Shown here piece after piece: positions 25,373 through 35,150 of a stretch of DNA of 64,000 bases. Location of the stretch: positions 18,168-82,167 of the forward strand of contig JBMYRC010000003.1 in assembly GCA_049601975.1 (NCBI GenBank), in the 5' to 3' direction. Below the pieces are notes generated by a model that searched no databases, was not told the DNA's origin, and worked only from the letters and a program-made list of their open reading frames with translations. Origin of the DNA: UBA6544 sp049601975 (GTDB lineage: Bacteria > Pseudomonadota > Alphaproteobacteria > UBA8366). A program made the position numbers and the translations under genes. Within the stretch, counting starts at the first letter, position 1, and each line of letters starts with the position of its first letter.

Positions 25373-26923
25373 TCATTCCCACTCGATAGTGCCTGGGGGC
25401 TTGCTCGTAATATCGTAGGTCACCCGGTTGATGCCGCGAACTTCATTGATGATGCGGTTCGCGGTGCGCCCCAAGAAATCATGGTCAAAGGGGAAATAGT
25501 CGGCCGTCATACCGTCGCTCGACGTCACTGCGCGCAAGGCGCAAGCGAAATCGTATGTGCGCGCGTCGCCCATCACACCGACGGTACGTACCGGCAATAG
25601 CACGGCGAAGGCCTGCCAGATCGTGTCGTAGAGGCCGGCGTTGCGGATCTCCTCTATGTAGATCGCATCCGCTTGGCGCAGAATGTCGAGCTTCTCTCGG
25701 GTAATGCCACCGGGTAGCCGGATCGCGAGGCCAGGGCCCGGGAACGGATGGCGTCCGACGATATCTTCCGGAATGCCGAGCTCACGCCCAAGGTCACGGA
25801 CCTCGTCCTTGAAGAGTTCGCGGAGCGGCTCGACCAGGCTCATGTTCATGCGCTCCGGCAGACCGCCCACATTATGGTGCGACTTGATGGTGACGCTCGG
25901 CCCACCGGTGAAGGAGACTGATTCGATGACGTCGGGGTAAAGTGTGCCTTGGGCCAGAAAATTAGCGCCGCCGATCTTTGCAGCCTCTTCCTCGAACACC
26001 TCGATGAACAGACGGCCGATGATCTTTCGCTTTTCTTCCGGGTCGTCCTTCCCTTCCAGCTCGCCGATGAACATGTCGCTGGCGTTTCGGTGCACCAGTT
26101 TGATGTTGAACCGGTCGCGGAAGGTCTCGACCACCTGCTCGGCCTCGCCCATGCGCAACAAGCCATGGTCGACGAAAATACAGGTGAGCTGGTCACCGAT
26201 GGCTTCGTGGATCAACACCGCGGCGACTGAGGAATCGACGCCGCCCGACAAGCCGCAGATGACATTACCGTCGCCAACCTGGGCCCTGATCTTGGCGATC
26301 TCTTCCTCGCGGAAATTCGCCATCGTCCAGTCACCGGTGCAGCCTGCGATTTTATGCACGAAGTTGCTGAGCAGTTTACCGCCGTCCGGCGTGTGCACCA
26401 CTTCCGGATGAAATTGCACGCCGTAGAACGGCTTGCTCTCATGCGCGATCACCGCGAAGGGGGAACTGTCAGAGGATGCGACTGCCCGAAATCCCTCAGG
26501 AATCTTGACGATTTTGTCGCCGTGGCTCATCCAGACCTGATACTTCTCGCCGGGCTTCCATATGCCCTCGTAGAGCGGACACTCTTCCGCCACGTCGACG
26601 AAGGCGCGCCCGAACTCGCGCTCGGTCGTTTCCACGACGTCACCGCCTAATTGCGCGCACATGGTCATCTCGCCGTAGCAAATGCCGAGCACCGGCAATC
26701 CCATATCGAAGAGGGTTTCGGGTGCGCACGGTGTATCCGTGGCATGGACCGAGGCCGGGCCACCGGACAGAATCACCGCCTTCGGGTCGAATGCACGAAT
26801 ACTGTCTTCCGTGACTTTATTGAAAGGATGAATTTCGCAATAGACGCCGCTTTCCCGCACGCGGCGCGCGATGAGCTGTGTCACCTGGCTGCCGAAATCA
26901 ACGATGAGGATGCAGTCTGTCAT
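25373..26923 (-). CDS. guaA: GMP synthase (glutamine-hydrolysing)
   Basis: Converts XMP, ATP and glutamine to GMP in purine synthesis; cytoplasmic homodimer. The class I glutamine amidotransferase domain is first (VDFGSQVTQLIARRVRE, nucleophile Cys about residue 82 in GICYGE, His/Glu in QFHPEV), then the ATP pyrophosphatase domain (GLSGGVDSSVAA) and the dimerisation domain ending PPGTIEWE. 516 residues, full length. ATG at 26921-26923 is chosen over an upstream TTG. A diverged copy of its last 50 codons lies at 22206-22358. Usual partner guaB is not in the window. Confidence 0.97.
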   Translation of the reverse strand: MTDCILIVDFGSQVTQLIARRVRESGVYCEIHPFNKVTEDSIRAFDPKAVILSGGPASVHATDTPCAPETLFDMGLPVLGICYGEMTMCAQLGGDVVETTEREFGRAFVDVAEECPLYEGIWKPGEKYQVWMSHGDKIVKIPEGFRAVASSDSSPFAVIAHESKPFYGVQFHPEVVHTPDGGKLLSNFVHKIAGCTGDWTMANFREEEIAKIRAQVGDGNVICGLSGGVDSSVAAVLIHEAIGDQLTCIFVDHGLLRMGEAEQVVETFRDRFNIKLVHRNASDMFIGELEGKDDPEEKRKIIGRLFIEVFEEEAAKIGGANFLAQGTLYPDVIESVSFTGGPSVTIKSHHNVGGLPERMNMSLVEPLRELFKDEVRDLGRELGIPEDIVGRHPFPGPGLAIRLPGGITREKLDILRQADAIYIEEIRNAGLYDTIWQAFAVLLPVRTVGVMGDARTYDFACALRAVTSSDGMTADYFPFDHDFLGRTANRIINEVRGINRVTYDITSKPPGTIEWE

Positions 26924-26994
26924 GGGTGCGGACAAGATACCTAGAGATCGGTCCGCGTCAATGCAGTTATTTAGGAACAGTCCCCTAAATAGTC

Positions 26995-27945
26995 TTATGC
27001 CGCCGCTTCACCGTAATAGAGCTGCACCGTGTGTTTGGCTTGAGCAAAGAACAGCCAGCGTTCGAGCGCGATCCCGATCATGCCGGACACCAATGCAATC
27101 ACCGCCAGCAAAATACCGAGGCCACCGTCCGCCTGCAGCATCACCGCGGTCGCGACGAGGGGCAGGAAAAGGCCCAGCATTTGCGCAATCCGGCGCAGGC
27201 GCTGGGCGTGTTTGCGGGCAATCTTGAAGCCCATCTCGCGCATTAGGTAATTTTCGGAGGAATGCGGCGGGTCCAAAAGGCGAACCTTACCGAGCGCGCC
27301 GAGCCCCGTCGCTGTTTCTACCGTGTGCCGCTCCCGCACTGTGTCGATACCGCGCCAGTAGCTGCCCTTAAGCGCCCAGGCGGCGATCAGGGAAAGGATT
27401 ACTATAATATCGCACCATTGCTCCACCCCGCCGAAGCCTCTGATCAAGACGTTGAGGAATAAGGCGCCAGACGCAAGCGCGAACATGAGATAGACCGGCG
27501 TCGTCAGGGCATTGTTCCATTGACGGATTGTCTGCAGACTGGCGTAAATTTGGCCGGTGCAGAACACGGTCGCGATCGCGCCAACCCACGCCAGCGCCGC
27601 GATCAATCCGGGCCAACTGCCGCGCGTCTCCTCAAGGAAGACCCAAGAGCCCGCGTAGAGGACCGCCGGAATATAGGTGAACAGTGCGGCGACACCTTCG
27701 CGCGACAGCCAGGACGAACGCCATTGGCTCATCGCCCGCCAGGCGCGTTCCGGATGGGCGAGATGGAAGGTCGAGCTCAGCAGTCCAATCGTAATCAGGA
27801 CCAGCGCCAATCCCATGGAAATAACGCCGAACCACATATCAAGCGGCAACATGCCGTGCGGCACCGCCAACGCAATCAGAAAAAGCAGGCCATAGCCCGC
27901 ACCTGCCGACGTGGTGAAGAGGATAACTGATGAAGCTGGATGCAT
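26995..27945 (-). CDS. soeC: DmsC/NrfD-type membrane anchor subunit of molybdoenzyme (SoeC-like)
   Basis: 316 residues, about eight hydrophobic segments. The N-terminus MHPASSVILFTTSAGAGYGL and the motifs STFHLAHPERAWRAMSQWRS and SWLSREG are typical of DmsC-like anchors, which exchange electrons between the quinone pool and the iron-sulfur subunit. GGAGGACAATAC precedes the ATG, 15 bp after the iron-sulfur gene stop. With the two upstream genes it forms a complete three-subunit complex. I favour a sulfite-oxidising SoeABC arrangement by similarity of the large subunit, but DMSO- or polysulfide-reductase-like roles remain possible. Confidence 0.8.
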   Translation of the reverse strand: MHPASSVILFTTSAGAGYGLLFLIALAVPHGMLPLDMWFGVISMGLALVLITIGLLSSTFHLAHPERAWRAMSQWRSSWLSREGVAALFTYIPAVLYAGSWVFLEETRGSWPGLIAALAWVGAIATVFCTGQIYASLQTIRQWNNALTTPVYLMFALASGALFLNVLIRGFGGVEQWCDIIVILSLIAAWALKGSYWRGIDTVRERHTVETATGLGALGKVRLLDPPHSSENYLMREMGFKIARKHAQRLRRIAQMLGLFLPLVATAVMLQADGGLGILLAVIALVSGMIGIALERWLFFAQAKHTVQLYYGEAAA

Positions 27946-27960
27946 TGTATTGTCCTCCCC

Positions 27961-28701
27961 CTAGCGCGACAGCATCTGGTCGACCCAGCCGAGGAAACCA
28001 CCATCGGGCTTGATATCTTCCAGGCGTTCCGGCGCCCCGATATCCGACGCTCGTTTCTTCGCAGGCCTCGGCGGCAAGTATTTGTTGGTTGGCTGGTAGC
28101 CCATCTCCGGCATCAGGTCCATGCCGCCTCGTGACGCCACGAGCTTCGAGACGTCTGATTTGGGATCTCCGAAATCGCCGAAGTGGCGGGCATTAGCGGG
28201 ACACGTCGAGACACAAGCCGGGACCCGCTCTGCCTGCGGGATATTGTCGTTATAAATACGATCAACACAGAGGGTGCATTTCTTCATCACTCCTTCCGAC
28301 GCATCCAATTCCCGCGCCCCGTAAGGACACGCCCAGGCGCACAGGCCGCAGCCGATGCATATATCCTCATCGACGAGCACGATGCCGTCTTCGTCGCGCT
28401 TATAGGAAGCCCCCGTCGGACAGACGGTGACGCATTGGGCGTTCTCGCAATGGAGGCAGGATTTCGGGAAATAGACGGTCCGCCCATCGTCGCCGTCGCC
28501 GGTCTCGAAGCCATGAACCCGATTGAGCCAGGCTCCACTCGGGTTTGCACCATAGGCGTTCTGATCGGACAGCGGAGCCGGATGGCCACTGGTATTCCAT
28601 TCCTTACAATTCACCGCGCAGGCATGACAGCCAACGCATGTGTCGAGGTCAATAACGAGGCCGAGGCGCTTTTCGCTGCGTTGTTGGGGAAGTGATGTCA
28701 T
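27961..28701 (-). CDS. soeB: 4Fe-4S dicluster iron-sulfur subunit of molybdoenzyme (SoeB-like)
   Basis: 246 residues, with four ferredoxin-type Cys clusters: CVGCHACAVNCKEW, CLHCENAQCVTVCPTG, CIGCGLCAWACPYG, and CTLCVDR with CVSTCPANA. This is the DmsB/PsrB pattern binding four [4Fe-4S] centres. The start overlaps the stop of the large subunit as TAATG, so the two are coupled. No Tat signal is seen, consistent with a cytoplasmic complex such as SoeABC. It passes electrons between the molybdenum subunit and the membrane anchor. Confidence 0.88.
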   Translation of the reverse strand: MTSLPQQRSEKRLGLVIDLDTCVGCHACAVNCKEWNTSGHPAPLSDQNAYGANPSGAWLNRVHGFETGDGDDGRTVYFPKSCLHCENAQCVTVCPTGASYKRDEDGIVLVDEDICIGCGLCAWACPYGARELDASEGVMKKCTLCVDRIYNDNIPQAERVPACVSTCPANARHFGDFGDPKSDVSKLVASRGGMDLMPEMGYQPTNKYLPPRPAKKRASDIGAPERLEDIKPDGGFLGWVDQMLSR

Positions 28702-31565
28702 TAGTCGTCTCCTCCCGCGTTGACGGCATAAGATGCGCCGTACCTCACCGTATCCGGTCTCGGCACGACGCCGGGGACGACCGGCAAGGCCGGGAATTGC
28801 GGCTCGCTGACGCCTGCCTCGGCCGGTGCTTTCTCCAGGCTGACCCGCAAATCGTACCATGCAGCCTGCCCCGTTACCGGATCGGCACAAGCATAGCGAT
28901 AGCCGTTCTCGCGCGCCGGCAGCAGGTCATCGATCAGATGGTTCATCAAGAAACCATTGTTTGATTCCTCGGCATCTTCCGCCAAGTTCCACGCACCCTT
29001 GCGCTTACCGATGGCGTTCCAGGTCCAGACTGTTCGGCTATTGACCCCGTCCATTACACGGGCAATCGCCTTGATCTTGCCGTGACGACTTTTCAGGTAG
29101 ACCCAATCACCGGTCTCGATTCCTTTCGAGGCCGCTAATTCGCGCGGAATATAGAGCGGGTTCCAGCCGTGGATTTGCCGCAACCAGGCGTTCATCGAGC
29201 CCCAAGAGTGATACATCGCGGCGGGGCGCTGGGTGATCGCGTGCAGCGGGAATTCCGCTATGTCGATCACCTCGTCCTCGAACGGTGCGTACCAAATTGG
29301 CAACGGATCGAAATAGGCTTCGACCCGAGAGCGGTGTTGCTCTGGCGGTTGAATATCGCCATGACCGCGTGCCGCCAATCGGAATTTTTGCATCGGCTCA
29401 CTATAGAGCTGCAGAATGACCGGATCAGCAGTCGGGTTGAAACCAAGTTTCGCGGAGAGTTCCAAATAATCCTTATTCGCGTGCTTGAAGAAGAGCTGAT
29501 TGGGCTCCAACTCGTGACGCCAGAAGCACCCGTTCGCGATATATTTCTCGAGCTGATTCGCATTCGGAACACCCTTCCCCGATTGCAAACCGTCCTCGCC
29601 GCGCCACCCCATCAGCGTGCCGACGCCTGGTGTGCGCTCGTGGTTGACGATGTAGTCGGCATAACCGCCCGGGAATTTGGCGCTGCCGTCCTCGTTGGTC
29701 ATACCCGGCAAGCCAAGGCCAACACCGATCTCAAGCAGTACTTCCTGGAACTGGCGAACGTCGCGGTCCAATTCGACCACCGGTTGGCGGATAGAATCCG
29801 CCGCCCCTTCAGCCCCCGATATCGGCCGGTCGAGCATTGAGATCGCATCCCAACGCTCGAGATAGGTCGTGTCCGGCAGGATTAAATCCGCATAGGGTAC
29901 CGTCTCCGAGAAATAGGCATCGGAATAGATGATCTTTGGAATCTTGTATTCGCCGTCCTCGCCCTTGGCAGTAAGCATATCGATGGTATCGCTCGTGTTC
30001 ATTGAGGAGTTCCACCCCATGTTCGCCATGAACATGAACAACACATCTATCGGATACGGATCACCGTTATAAGCGTTCGTGATGACCGTGTGCATCATGC
30101 CGTGACACGCGAGCGGCGCATCCCATGAGAACGCCTTGTCGATCCGTAACGGATTTCCATCCGCATCGACCACCAAATCCTCAGGTCCGCGCGGGAAGCC
30201 CAGCGGCGGTCCACCCATGGGTTTGCCGGCTTCGACAGTGCCCGGCTTGCCGCCAGGTGTCGGGCCGAAAGGTGCCGACCGCGGGAATGGCGGCTTGTAG
30301 CGGAAGCCGCCCGGTACATCGATACTACCGATCAGCATCTGCACCAGATGCAACGCGCGGCAGGTATGGAAGCCGTTGGAATGAGCGGAGATGCCGCGCA
30401 TAGCGTGGAACGCCACCGGGCGCCCCACCATCTGCATGTGCTGGCGTCCAGCCCAATCGGTCCACGGTTGGTTGATGATGACTTCTTCCTCAAACGCTAC
30501 ATGAGCGATCTCAGCGGCAAGTCGGCGGATCGTTTCAGCTGGTATACCGGTACGCCCAGCGACGTTAGCCGGGGAATATTCTTCGCGCAGATAGCGCTCG
30601 GCTAGGATATGGAAGACTGGTTTCGCAACCCGACCGTCCAGCAAGGTGAACTCGCCCTTCATCGCCGGTGAGACATCCGGGCGCAGAGCGCTGGCGGCAC
30701 TTTGCGTTTCCTGATCCCAGCACAACGGATTGCCGTCGTCGTCGCGCGCGAACATGCCGTCATCGGCGGCGCCTGGATTTTGCACGACCAACCAAGGAGA
30801 GTTCGTGTACCGCACAAGGTAGGGTAAATCGACTTTACCGGCCTTCAGCAATTCATGCACGATGGCCAGTGCGAACAACCCGTCGGAGCCGGGCGCGATG
30901 CCAACCCATTCGTCCGCGATGGCGGAGTAGCCCGTGCGTACCGGATTGACCGAGACGAACTTCGCGCCGTTGGCTTTTACCTTGCCGAGGCCGGTCTTAA
31001 TCGGATTGCTGTCGTGATCCTCGGCCACGCCGAACATCATCAGGTATTTGGTGCGTTCCCAATCAGGCTCGCCGAATTCCCAGAACGAGCCACCGATGGA
31101 ATATATACCACCGGTCGCCATATTGACTGAACAAAAGCCGCCATGCGCCGCATAGTTCGGCGTGCCGAATTGCGTCGCCCACCAACCGGTCAGCGCCTGG
31201 CTTTGATCCCGCCCAGTGAAAAACGCGAGCTTGCTCGGGTCTTCCTCACGGATCGGCTTCAGCCAATCAATGGCAGTCTGGATTGCTTCCGACCACTCGA
31301 TCTCCTTGAATTCGCCGGAGCCCCGCTCGCCGACCCGCAACAGCGGCTTGGAGAGCCGTGCAGGCGAGTATTGCTGCATGATGCCCGCAGAACCTTTCGC
31401 GCAAAGCACGCCCTTGTTCACCGGGTGGTCGGGATTTCCCTGAATGTAGCGGACTTTGCCGTCCTTCAGATGCACCTTAATGCCGCAGCGGCAGGCGCAC
31501 ATGTAACAGGTCGTGGTTTTAACTTCGTCCGCCACTTTCGGCGAGGTGTCGACGCGGGCATTCAT
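28701..31565 (-). CDS. soeA: Molybdopterin oxidoreductase large subunit (SoeA-like)
   Basis: 954 residues from the ATG at 31563-31565. Cys20, 23, 27 and 55 (CYMCACRCG ... GVLCAKG) hold a [4Fe-4S] cluster, followed by the DMSO-reductase-family molybdopterin domains (ERTKYLMMFGVAEDHDSNP, PGSDGLFALAIVHEL) and the C-terminal dinucleotide-binding domain. A candidate Mo-coordinating Cys is in HGGFCSVNMATGG. No twin-arginine signal is present, so it should work in the cytoplasm, as SoeA does when oxidising sulfite to sulfate. Operon soeA-soeB-soeC. Other substrates of this superfamily cannot be excluded. Confidence 0.85.
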   Translation of the reverse strand: MNARVDTSPKVADEVKTTTCYMCACRCGIKVHLKDGKVRYIQGNPDHPVNKGVLCAKGSAGIMQQYSPARLSKPLLRVGERGSGEFKEIEWSEAIQTAIDWLKPIREEDPSKLAFFTGRDQSQALTGWWATQFGTPNYAAHGGFCSVNMATGGIYSIGGSFWEFGEPDWERTKYLMMFGVAEDHDSNPIKTGLGKVKANGAKFVSVNPVRTGYSAIADEWVGIAPGSDGLFALAIVHELLKAGKVDLPYLVRYTNSPWLVVQNPGAADDGMFARDDDGNPLCWDQETQSAASALRPDVSPAMKGEFTLLDGRVAKPVFHILAERYLREEYSPANVAGRTGIPAETIRRLAAEIAHVAFEEEVIINQPWTDWAGRQHMQMVGRPVAFHAMRGISAHSNGFHTCRALHLVQMLIGSIDVPGGFRYKPPFPRSAPFGPTPGGKPGTVEAGKPMGGPPLGFPRGPEDLVVDADGNPLRIDKAFSWDAPLACHGMMHTVITNAYNGDPYPIDVLFMFMANMGWNSSMNTSDTIDMLTAKGEDGEYKIPKIIYSDAYFSETVPYADLILPDTTYLERWDAISMLDRPISGAEGAADSIRQPVVELDRDVRQFQEVLLEIGVGLGLPGMTNEDGSAKFPGGYADYIVNHERTPGVGTLMGWRGEDGLQSGKGVPNANQLEKYIANGCFWRHELEPNQLFFKHANKDYLELSAKLGFNPTADPVILQLYSEPMQKFRLAARGHGDIQPPEQHRSRVEAYFDPLPIWYAPFEDEVIDIAEFPLHAITQRPAAMYHSWGSMNAWLRQIHGWNPLYIPRELAASKGIETGDWVYLKSRHGKIKAIARVMDGVNSRTVWTWNAIGKRKGAWNLAEDAEESNNGFLMNHLIDDLLPARENGYRYACADPVTGQAAWYDLRVSLEKAPAEAGVSEPQFPALPVVPGVVPRPDTVRYGASYAVNAGGDD

Positions 31566-31687
31566 ATTGTTCTGTCCTCTCCCGTTCGGGACCAAGTTTC
31601 TTAGTCTGGGAAGAAACTAGACGGATGGACCCGAGAGACCAAGAGCGCCACAAGGATTTCTTGTCGAATTCAGTCGATATCGAGATG

Positions 31688-33289
31688 CTATTGCAGCTCG
31701 CGGCCCTTACGCCGTAAGAGCTGTCCCGGTAAAGCTTCCGTATGCGTATCGCCGTCAATCACCAATCGTCCATTGACGATCACCACCGCGATGCCACTCG
31801 GATAGGTATGGGGCTCGTCGAAGGTCGCCTCGTCGATGATCTTCTCCGCATCGAACACGACGACATCCGCCGCATATCCCTCGCGCAGGACACCTCGGTC
31901 CACCATGCCGAGCGCCGTCGCCGCCATACCTGTCATCTTGTGAATGGCCTGCGGCAAGGTGAGCAGACCGAGATCGCGGGCATAATGTCCGATCAAGCGC
32001 GGAAAGGTCCCATAGAGACGCGGGTGCGGCTTCCCCTGCCCGGTAACGCCATAGGGCGAGACGCAAGGACCATCCGACCCCACGGTTGCGGTCGGCTCGG
32101 ACGCGATGCGTTGCACATCGTCCTCCGACATACAGCGCACGAGGATACGGGTCGCGCCCTTGTCCGCGATGATGATGTCGAAGACCGCATCCAGCTCATC
32201 GCAATTTCGCGCCTCGGCGATCTCGGCAATGGTCTCGCCCGGCTCCGCCGCGCCATGCGGCGAGATAGCGATGCGAATATCCTCCCAAGATTCGAGCTTC
32301 CCGAAATTATTAAATCCGATCTCGGCAATCTTCTGACGCACGCGGGAGCGCGAATAGGGATCAGCAAGCCGCGCCAGTAACCGATCCATCCCGCCCTCCT
32401 GCAGCCAGGTCGGCAACAAGAAGCGCAACGGGTTGGTGCCCCAGGCATAGGGATATTGGTCGCAATGCACGTCGACGCCCCGCGCCCGCGCCGCCTCGAT
32501 CCGGTCCAGCAACAATTGCGCCTCGCCCCAATTATCCGTGCCAGAAAGCTTCATATGCGCCAATTGCACATGGATGCCACATGTCTCGCCAACTTTAATA
32601 GCCTCAGCGACGGCCTCGTGGACGCCGTGGGATTCGTCCCGGACATGGGAGGAATACCGCGCTTCGTGTTTCTTCAATACTGATCCCAGCGCATGCAGCT
32701 CCTCCGGCGCGCTATAACAACCGGGTGCGGTGAACAGCCCCGAGGAAAGACCAAGCGCCCCGGCGTCCAAACCTTCTTCCAGCATTATCTGCATATGGCT
32801 CAGTTCGGCGTCGCTCGGGGCCCGGTCTTCCATACCCATCGCCATCAAGCGCAGCGTGTTGTGGCCCACCTGCATGACCGTGTTCACCGCAATTTCCGGC
32901 CAGGCATCCATATAGTCGGAAAAGTTCGTCTCCTCAAACGGCAGCCACGGCGCACTGCCGGAGAGATACGAGCGCAATTCCTCGACCTTTTCCGGCAGCG
33001 CGGGTGCGACGGAGAACCCGCAATTCCCCACCACTTCGGTCGTCACCCCTTGGCGGATTTTGCCCTCGGCCTTGGGGTTGAGCGGCAATGTGAAGTCGGA
33101 ATGGGTATGGATATCGATGAAGCCGGGCGCCACGATCTTACCCTCGGCGTCGATCACGCACTCTGCACTGTCGGTCCGGCCTTCCTCAATGGCGGCGATG
33201 CGCCCATCGCGAATGGCAATATCAGTGCGCTGCGCGGGCGCGCCAGTCCCGTCCACCACCATACCGCCCTTAATGAGAATATCGTCCAT
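31688..33289 (-). CDS. N-acyl-D-amino-acid deacylase (D-aminoacylase)
   Basis: 533 residues. The amidohydrolase landmarks are in order: GFIDIHTHSD (metal His pair), VVGNCGFSVAP (bridging Cys), RYSSHVRDES and HVQLAHMKLSG (metal His residues), and TVGSDGPCVSPYG (catalytic Asp). It closely fits the D-aminoacylase architecture, which removes acyl groups from N-acyl-D-amino acids. It lies 122 bp upstream of soeA on the same strand. A second, more distant member is at 13183, and an N-carbamoyl-D-amino acid hydrolase is at 58880, so D-amino acid derivatives look like a theme. Confidence 0.9.
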   Translation of the reverse strand: MDDILIKGGMVVDGTGAPAQRTDIAIRDGRIAAIEEGRTDSAECVIDAEGKIVAPGFIDIHTHSDFTLPLNPKAEGKIRQGVTTEVVGNCGFSVAPALPEKVEELRSYLSGSAPWLPFEETNFSDYMDAWPEIAVNTVMQVGHNTLRLMAMGMEDRAPSDAELSHMQIMLEEGLDAGALGLSSGLFTAPGCYSAPEELHALGSVLKKHEARYSSHVRDESHGVHEAVAEAIKVGETCGIHVQLAHMKLSGTDNWGEAQLLLDRIEAARARGVDVHCDQYPYAWGTNPLRFLLPTWLQEGGMDRLLARLADPYSRSRVRQKIAEIGFNNFGKLESWEDIRIAISPHGAAEPGETIAEIAEARNCDELDAVFDIIIADKGATRILVRCMSEDDVQRIASEPTATVGSDGPCVSPYGVTGQGKPHPRLYGTFPRLIGHYARDLGLLTLPQAIHKMTGMAATALGMVDRGVLREGYAADVVVFDAEKIIDEATFDEPHTYPSGIAVVIVNGRLVIDGDTHTEALPGQLLRRKGRELQ

Positions 33290-33304
33290 GTTTCATCCTC
33301 CCAT

Positions 33305-33399
33305 GTCATTCCCGCGAAGGTGGGAATTCAGTCGGGTACAATCCAGCCATCTGGATTCCCACCGAAGCCTGTCCTCGCGGAAGCGGGGGCGGGAATGAC
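33305..33399. repeat. Palindromic intergenic repeat (GTCATTCCC...GGGAATGAC)
   Basis: 95 bp between two divergent genes. Ends are inverted copies (GTCATTCCCGCG and CGGGAATGAC); inside, ATCCAGCCATCTGGAT is a smaller palindrome. It is a relative of the 72-bp element at 977-1048 and the half copy at 58804. Such elements are dispersed repeats in many alphaproteobacteria and can form long hairpins. Confidence 0.7.
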
Positions 33400-33512
33400 G
33401 ACGGGTGTGACCCACTCAAATTCAACTAGCCCGATCCCATCCGTGGGCGATCAGGACTGGCGCTTTCTGTTTCCCGGAATATTTTGCCACGCGTGTTAAG
33501 CAAGGAGACGTC

Positions 33513-34304
33513 ATGAGCGGTTGGACGATCAAGAAAAGCCACGGCATCACTTTCGCGGAAGCGGGATCGGGACCGGTGATGGTGATGTGCCACGGCGGGG
33601 CCGGTTCGCACACGCATTGGGCCCGCAACATCGATGCTCTGGCGGCGCATTTCACCGTCCGCGCTCTCGATCTGCCGGGCTACGGCGATTCCGATCCGAC
33701 GAACAAGGATTTCACGGCGGAAGAATACGTCGCCGCCGCGGCACCGAAGGTCGACGGCCTGACCGCCGACGTCGAACGCTTCCACCTGGTGGGATTCTCC
33801 TTCGGCGGCGCGCTCTCGGCGGGCATCGCTGCGGCGCTTGGCGAGCGGGTCGAAAAACTCACTCTGGTCGCCCCCGGTGGGTTCGGCGATCCCAAGGGCC
33901 GCAAACTCGACATGCGCCGCTTGCCGAAAGGCGGCCTCGACGTGCCGGAAGTGCGCGAGACCGTGCGCCACAACCTGCTGCAAATGATGATCGCTGACGA
34001 GAAGAACATCGACGACGAAACACTGGCCCTACAGCTCGCGAATTCCCGCCGCACCGGCTTCAACAGCGCTAAGCTCAGCCTCAGCGATTTGACGCCAGGC
34101 AATGTGAAGAAAGCGACTGCGGATATCCAACTAATATGGGGCGACGCGGACTTGCTCGCCTACCCAAGCCCACAAGCAAGAGCGGCGATCCTACAAGAAG
34201 TGAAGCCAGAAGTTCCGATGCATCTCGTGCCGGGCGGCGGCCATTGGGTCGCATATGAATGCGCGGAGGCATTGAATGCGTTGATTTTAGCGTTTCACAA
34301 ATAA
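33513..34304 (+). CDS. Alpha/beta hydrolase
   Basis: 263 residues. HGGAGSHTHW forms the oxyanion region, GFSFGGA holds the nucleophilic Ser, GDADLLAYP the Asp, and GGHWVAYE the His. The pattern is that of meta-cleavage-product hydrolases and haloperoxidase-like esterases, with a short cap domain. GCAAGGAGACGTC precedes the ATG. It stands alone on the plus strand between a palindromic repeat and a very AT-rich block; substrate unknown. Confidence 0.85.
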   Translation: MSGWTIKKSHGITFAEAGSGPVMVMCHGGAGSHTHWARNIDALAAHFTVRALDLPGYGDSDPTNKDFTAEEYVAAAAPKVDGLTADVERFHLVGFSFGGALSAGIAAALGERVEKLTLVAPGGFGDPKGRKLDMRRLPKGGLDVPEVRETVRHNLLQMMIADEKNIDDETLALQLANSRRTGFNSAKLSLSDLTPGNVKKATADIQLIWGDADLLAYPSPQARAAILQEVKPEVPMHLVPGGGHWVAYECAEALNALILAFHK

Positions 34305-34407
34305 AGACTATAATTAATAATTCAAATTTTATTTAATATAATTTTTTTATTGTTTTAATATTTTTATATCTATTATAAATATAATATTTTTATATTTGTA
34401 TTTTACA
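34305..34407. other. AT-rich intergenic block
   Basis: About 100 bp of almost pure A/T between the hydrolase stop and the end of the frameshifted GST gene. No gene, hairpin with GC stem or repeat word shared with the 11.3 or 22.4 kb elements was seen. Confidence 0.4.
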
Positions 34408-35045
34408 TCAATAGTAACGATTCAAATATATATTTTTAATCTCGCACACTCTTTTAACGGCGGGTCGCTGGGACAGCTCACACATGAAGCGCAAAAGGTT
34501 TGCAAATGACGCGGTTGGTCGAGAGAGATTTTCGCTCCAAAGCGCCAACATGAAGAGGAAATAGTCACAAGCGCTGGTTTTGTCACCCAGCAAGAATTTC
34601 TTTTTACCAAGTTCTTCGTCCAAGAGAGTGAGAATTCCCGTCGGGCGTTGATCCTGAGCAACCTTGATTCCTGCGATGTTCTTGGCGTCTGTCGTGTGGG
34701 TTTCGGAATACCTCCACAGCATGTACTCCGCCTGCAATGTGTTGTTGAGATATGCCAACCATTGGAAAAAAACGGGCGATTGGAGTCGCCGAGAGGCGGA
34801 ATGAAGCGCGAGCTTGTATCCAACTCGCAAATATAAAAGCAGATGGCTGGGCTTTCGAACAGAACGAGGTCGTCGTGCACAAGAGTTGGAATGCGCCCTG
34901 ACGGATTCAGCTTCAGATATCCTTCCAATTTTCGCGCGTTTGACGAGCGATCAACCAGCTTCAACGCATAATCAACTTGCATCTCGACCAACAAGAGATG
35001 AGGCGCAAGGCTCGCGTTGTCGGGGTAATAATAGAGTTCGCGCAT
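34408..35045 (-). pseudogene. Glutathione S-transferase with a one-base frameshift
   Basis: Starts MRELYYYPDNASLAPHLLLV, the thioredoxin-like N-domain, with LNPSGRIPTLVHDD and LFESPAICFYI (the S-P/E-S glutathione-binding loop). After SNRPFF the frame breaks; the other frame gives FFQWLAYLNNTLQAEYMLWR and LLGDKTSACDYFLFMLALWS, the all-helical C-domain with the N-capping S-x-x-D. The frames join if the run of seven T (A run at 34775-34781 on the plus strand) had eight. So a single base is missing in a homopolymer, as in the SMR gene at 16.2 kb. Confidence 0.8.
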
Positions 35046-35150
35046 GATCGTGTTTCGCAAGTTCGGCGTGAGACTACCAGCGGTCACTTTATGACACCAC
35101 GAGGAATTCCAGATCGCCGTATACGGCGGCCGAAGGGTATATTCGTCGCT

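Noticed and set aside
33426..33983. Minus-strand frames opposite the hydrolase gene
   Set aside because: Antisense shadows of a gene with a complete catalytic triad.
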